Below the pieces are notes generated by a model. That model had not been told where the DNA came from. It worked only from the letters and a program-made list of their open reading frames with translations, and made no database searches. A program made the translations under genes and the position numbers. Below, piece by piece: positions 61,939-64,000 of a stretch of 64,000 bases of DNA (position 1 is its first letter; each line of letters begins with the position of its first letter). Origin of the DNA: Variovorax sp. J22P240 (GTDB taxonomy: Bacteria; Pseudomonadota; Gammaproteobacteria; Burkholderiales; Burkholderiaceae_C); NCBI RefSeq assembly GCF_030316855.1, contig NZ_JASZYR010000008.1:124001-188000 (forward strand). Direction: 5' to 3'.

Positions 61939-63195
61939 TCAGAAGTCCACCGCATCCCGAATGATCGGGCAGGTCATGCAATGGCCGCCGCCACGGCCGC
62001 GGCCGAGTTCGGCGCCCACGATGGTCACCACCTCGATGCCCTGCTTGCGCAGCAGCGTGTTGGTGTAGGTATTGCGGTCGTACGCATAAACCACGCCCGG
62101 CGAAGCGCACACCAGGTTCGCGCCACTGTCCCACTGGGTGCGCTCACGCTGGTAGTCGCTGCCGCCGGCCTCCACCACACGCAGCTTCTTGAAGCCCAGC
62201 GCCTGCGCCACGACGTCGACGAAGGGCTTGTTCTCCGCGTGCAGTTCGACCCCGCTCGGATGGCTGCTCGGACGGTAGGAGTAGGTGCGCGTCTGGTTCA
62301 TGAAGTCGGGCGCTAGCAGCACGCAGTCGCGGTCGGCGAAGGTGAAGACGGTGTCCAGGTGCATCGCCGCACGGATCTTGGGCATGGCCGCAACGATGAC
62401 GCGCTCGGCCGCGCCTTTCTTGAACAGGGTGGCCGCGAGTTGGCTGATGGCCTGGCGCGAAGTGCGCTCGCTCATGCCGATAAGGACGTTGCCCTTGCCG
62501 ATGGGCATGACGTCACCTCCTTCGAGGGTCGCGAGGCCATGGTCTTCGGTCGGGTCGCCCCACCACACGTTGACCTTGCCAGCGAAATCAGGATGGAACT
62601 TGTAAATGGAGGTGGTGAGGATGGTCTCTTCGTGGCGTGCGGGCCAGTACAGCGGGTTGAGCGTGACGCCGCCGTAGATCCAGCAGGTCGTGTCACGGGT
62701 GTAGAGGGTGTTGGGCAGGGGCGGTAGGAGGTACTCGGTGGCACCGGCGGCTTCGCGGGCGACTTCCAGTGCCTTGCCGCCGTGCGCATCCGGAAAGTCG
62801 TGGGTCGAAAGGCCACCGATCAAGGTCTCGGCCAGCGCGCGGTTGTCGAGTCCTTCGAGGTAGCTGCGAAGTTCATCGATAAAGCCGAGGCCGACCTGGT
62901 TGGGCACGACCTGGTTGTCGAGGACCCACTTCTTGCCTTCCGGCACCGCGACGGTTTCGGCGAGCAGGTTGTGCATCTCGAGGACCTCGACGCCGCGGTC
63001 GCGCATCTTGGTGACGAAGTCGAAGTGGTCGCGCTTGGCGTTCTCGACCCACAGCACGTCGTCGAAGAGCAGTTGGTCGCAATTGCTGGGAGTGAGGCGT
63101 GAATGCGCCAGGCCCGGGGCGCACACCATCACCTTGCGCAGTTGGCCTACTTCGGAGTGAACACCGAATGCGGTGGGTTTTGTCTCTGTTGCCAT
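61939..63195 (-). CDS. arcA: Arginine deiminase
   Basis: A 418-residue enzyme that hydrolyses arginine to citrulline and ammonia, first step of the arginine deiminase pathway. The catalytic cysteine C406 is in the C-terminal GGHCMTCP motif, with substrate-binding stretches YTRDTTCWIYGG and MHLDTVFTFAD present. Start ATG 63195 has an AGGAG site. It follows the antiporter gene by 34 bases. Downstream arcB and arcC are not on this side; only 51 bases separate it from the RND adaptor gene. Confidence 0.95.
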   Translation of the reverse strand: MATETKPTAFGVHSEVGQLRKVMVCAPGLAHSRLTPSNCDQLLFDDVLWVENAKRDHFDFVTKMRDRGVEVLEMHNLLAETVAVPEGKKWVLDNQVVPNQVGLGFIDELRSYLEGLDNRALAETLIGGLSTHDFPDAHGGKALEVAREAAGATEYLLPPLPNTLYTRDTTCWIYGGVTLNPLYWPARHEETILTTSIYKFHPDFAGKVNVWWGDPTEDHGLATLEGGDVMPIGKGNVLIGMSERTSRQAISQLAATLFKKGAAERVIVAAMPKIRAAMHLDTVFTFADRDCVLLAPDFMNQTRTYSYRPSSHPSGVELHAENKPFVDVVAQALGFKKLRVVEAGGSDYQRERTQWDSGANLVCASPGVVYAYDRNTYTNTLLRKQGIEVVTIVGAELGRGRGGGHCMTCPIIRDAVDF

Positions 63196-63229
63196 GACGT
63201 TCTCCTGTGTGTGTACCCAGCCGGAATGG

Positions 63230-64000
63230 CTAGATGGTGATGTAACCCGTCGCGAGCCAGTAGATGCCGACGACGGCACCGATGACGGCGAGGATGAAGA
63301 TGATCCAGTCCGATGCCTTGGTGAACACCGGCAGGTTTTGCTCGCGGCGACACCAGAAGTAGAGCGCCGTGCCCGGCGCATACAGGACGGCCGAGAGGAC
63401 GATGAACTTCATGCCGCCGGCATAGAGCAGGAAAGCCGTGTAGGCCGTTGCGACGATCGCAATGATGAGGTCGCGCGTACGCTCCTCGGGCCGCACGTCA
63501 TAACCTTCTCGACGCTTCGTCAGTTGAAGGCCGTAGCCTGCCACCAGGAGGAAAGGGATCAACGCCATCGCACTGGTCAGGTTCAGCATCAGCGAGAACG
63601 CATCGCGCGACCAGTAGGTGGTGATGACGATGAGCTGCACGATGATGTTCGTCGCCCACAGGGCCACCACGGGCACCTTGTTCTTGTTCTCCTTGGCGAA
63701 AGCCTTCGGCATGTCCTTGGTCTTGGCCGCAGCGAAAAGCACTTCGGCGCAAATCAGCGACCACGCCAGATACGCGCCCAGTACTGAGACGATCAGCCCC
63801 AAGCTCACGAAGACTGCGCCCCACGGACCGACCACAGCCTCGAGAACGGTCGCCATCGACGGCTGGCGCATGACGGCCACGTCGGGCCGCTCCAGCACGG
63901 CATAGGGAAGCAATGTGACCAGCACCATGAGGGTGGTGACCACGACGAAGCCGGTGATGGTGGCGGCTCCCACATCGGAGCGCTCCTTCGCGTAGCGCGA
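63230..64000 (-). CDS. arcD: Arginine/ornithine antiporter, partial (APC family)
   Basis: The C-terminal 256 residues of a polytopic APC-family transporter; the frame is open to the window edge, so the 5' end lies to the right. About seven helices are visible. The segment SRYAKERSDVGAATITGF at the cut end and the order next to arcA fit ArcD-type arginine/ornithine exchangers. A related basic amino acid antiporter (YdgI-like) is possible. Confidence 0.85.
   Translation of the reverse strand, partial: SRYAKERSDVGAATITGFVVVTTLMVLVTLLPYAVLERPDVAVMRQPSMATVLEAVVGPWGAVFVSLGLIVSVLGAYLAWSLICAEVLFAAAKTKDMPKAFAKENKNKVPVVALWATNIIVQLIVITTYWSRDAFSLMLNLTSAMALIPFLLVAGYGLQLTKRREGYDVRPEERTRDLIIAIVATAYTAFLLYAGGMKFIVLSAVLYAPGTALYFWCRREQNLPVFTKASDWIIFILAVIGAVVGIYWLATGYITI

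Noticed and set aside
1..64000. CRISPR arrays, tRNA or rRNA genes, insertion sequences, prophage
   Set aside because: I found no regularly spaced repeats, no cloverleaf-like sequence and no transposase or phage protein among the translated frames.

Overview
The window is about 64 kb of high-GC, densely packed chromosome with no gene-free stretch over 300 bases. Gene content (two cyanophycin synthetases, type II secretion genes, an oxidative pentose pathway, a phosphonate importer, RND pumps) and an intergenic repeat of a kind I associate with Variovorax and relatives suggest a Comamonadaceae betaproteobacterium. I saw no rRNA, tRNA, insertion sequence, prophage or CRISPR array. Both ends cut genes: gspE on the left, an arcD-like antiporter on the right.

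Layout. 1-2.6 kb: type II secretion gspE (tail) and gspF, then a 5'-nucleotidase. 2.6-6.4 kb (minus): a three-gene 2-aminoethylphosphonate-type ABC importer with a PhoB-box-like promoter; a YddA/SbmA-type exporter diverges from it. 8.4-16.9 kb: queC, then a cyanophycin block of DUF1854 protein plus ABC exporter (minus), divergent from cphA' and cphA (plus). 17-19.3 kb: two small unknown proteins and a CYTH-CHAD phosphatase, the second small gene having its own Pho box. 19.3-34.2 kb: a ten-gene minus-strand operon holding two interleaved sugar ABC importers and three enzymes of the non-phosphorylative L-arabinose route (arabonate dehydratase, KDA dehydratase, ketoglutarate-semialdehyde dehydrogenase); a divergent LysR regulator and a lactonase complete it. 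The first step, the sugar dehydrogenase, is not in the window.

34.2-50 kb is a patchwork: an AraC regulator divergent from an NmrA-type oxidoreductase, a FixJ-like regulator with a small histidine kinase, a formylglycine-generating-enzyme homologue with both catalytic cysteines, two outer-membrane-channel-like proteins, a patatin lipoprotein, a glycine-zipper lipoprotein, a tannase-family lipoprotein, an aldehyde dehydrogenase and several unknown exported proteins.

50-61.9 kb is the most unusual part. A tripartite RND efflux system (adaptor, pump, outer-membrane channel) brackets a complete Mrp/Mbh-type cation-proton antiporter set plus one unknown two-helix membrane protein. All eleven genes are on one strand, mostly with 4-base stop/start overlaps, so they look like one operon. 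I do not recall this layout being described and rank it as the best candidate for a new system. The window closes with arginine deiminase and the start of its antiporter, which could in principle use arginine released from cyanophycin.
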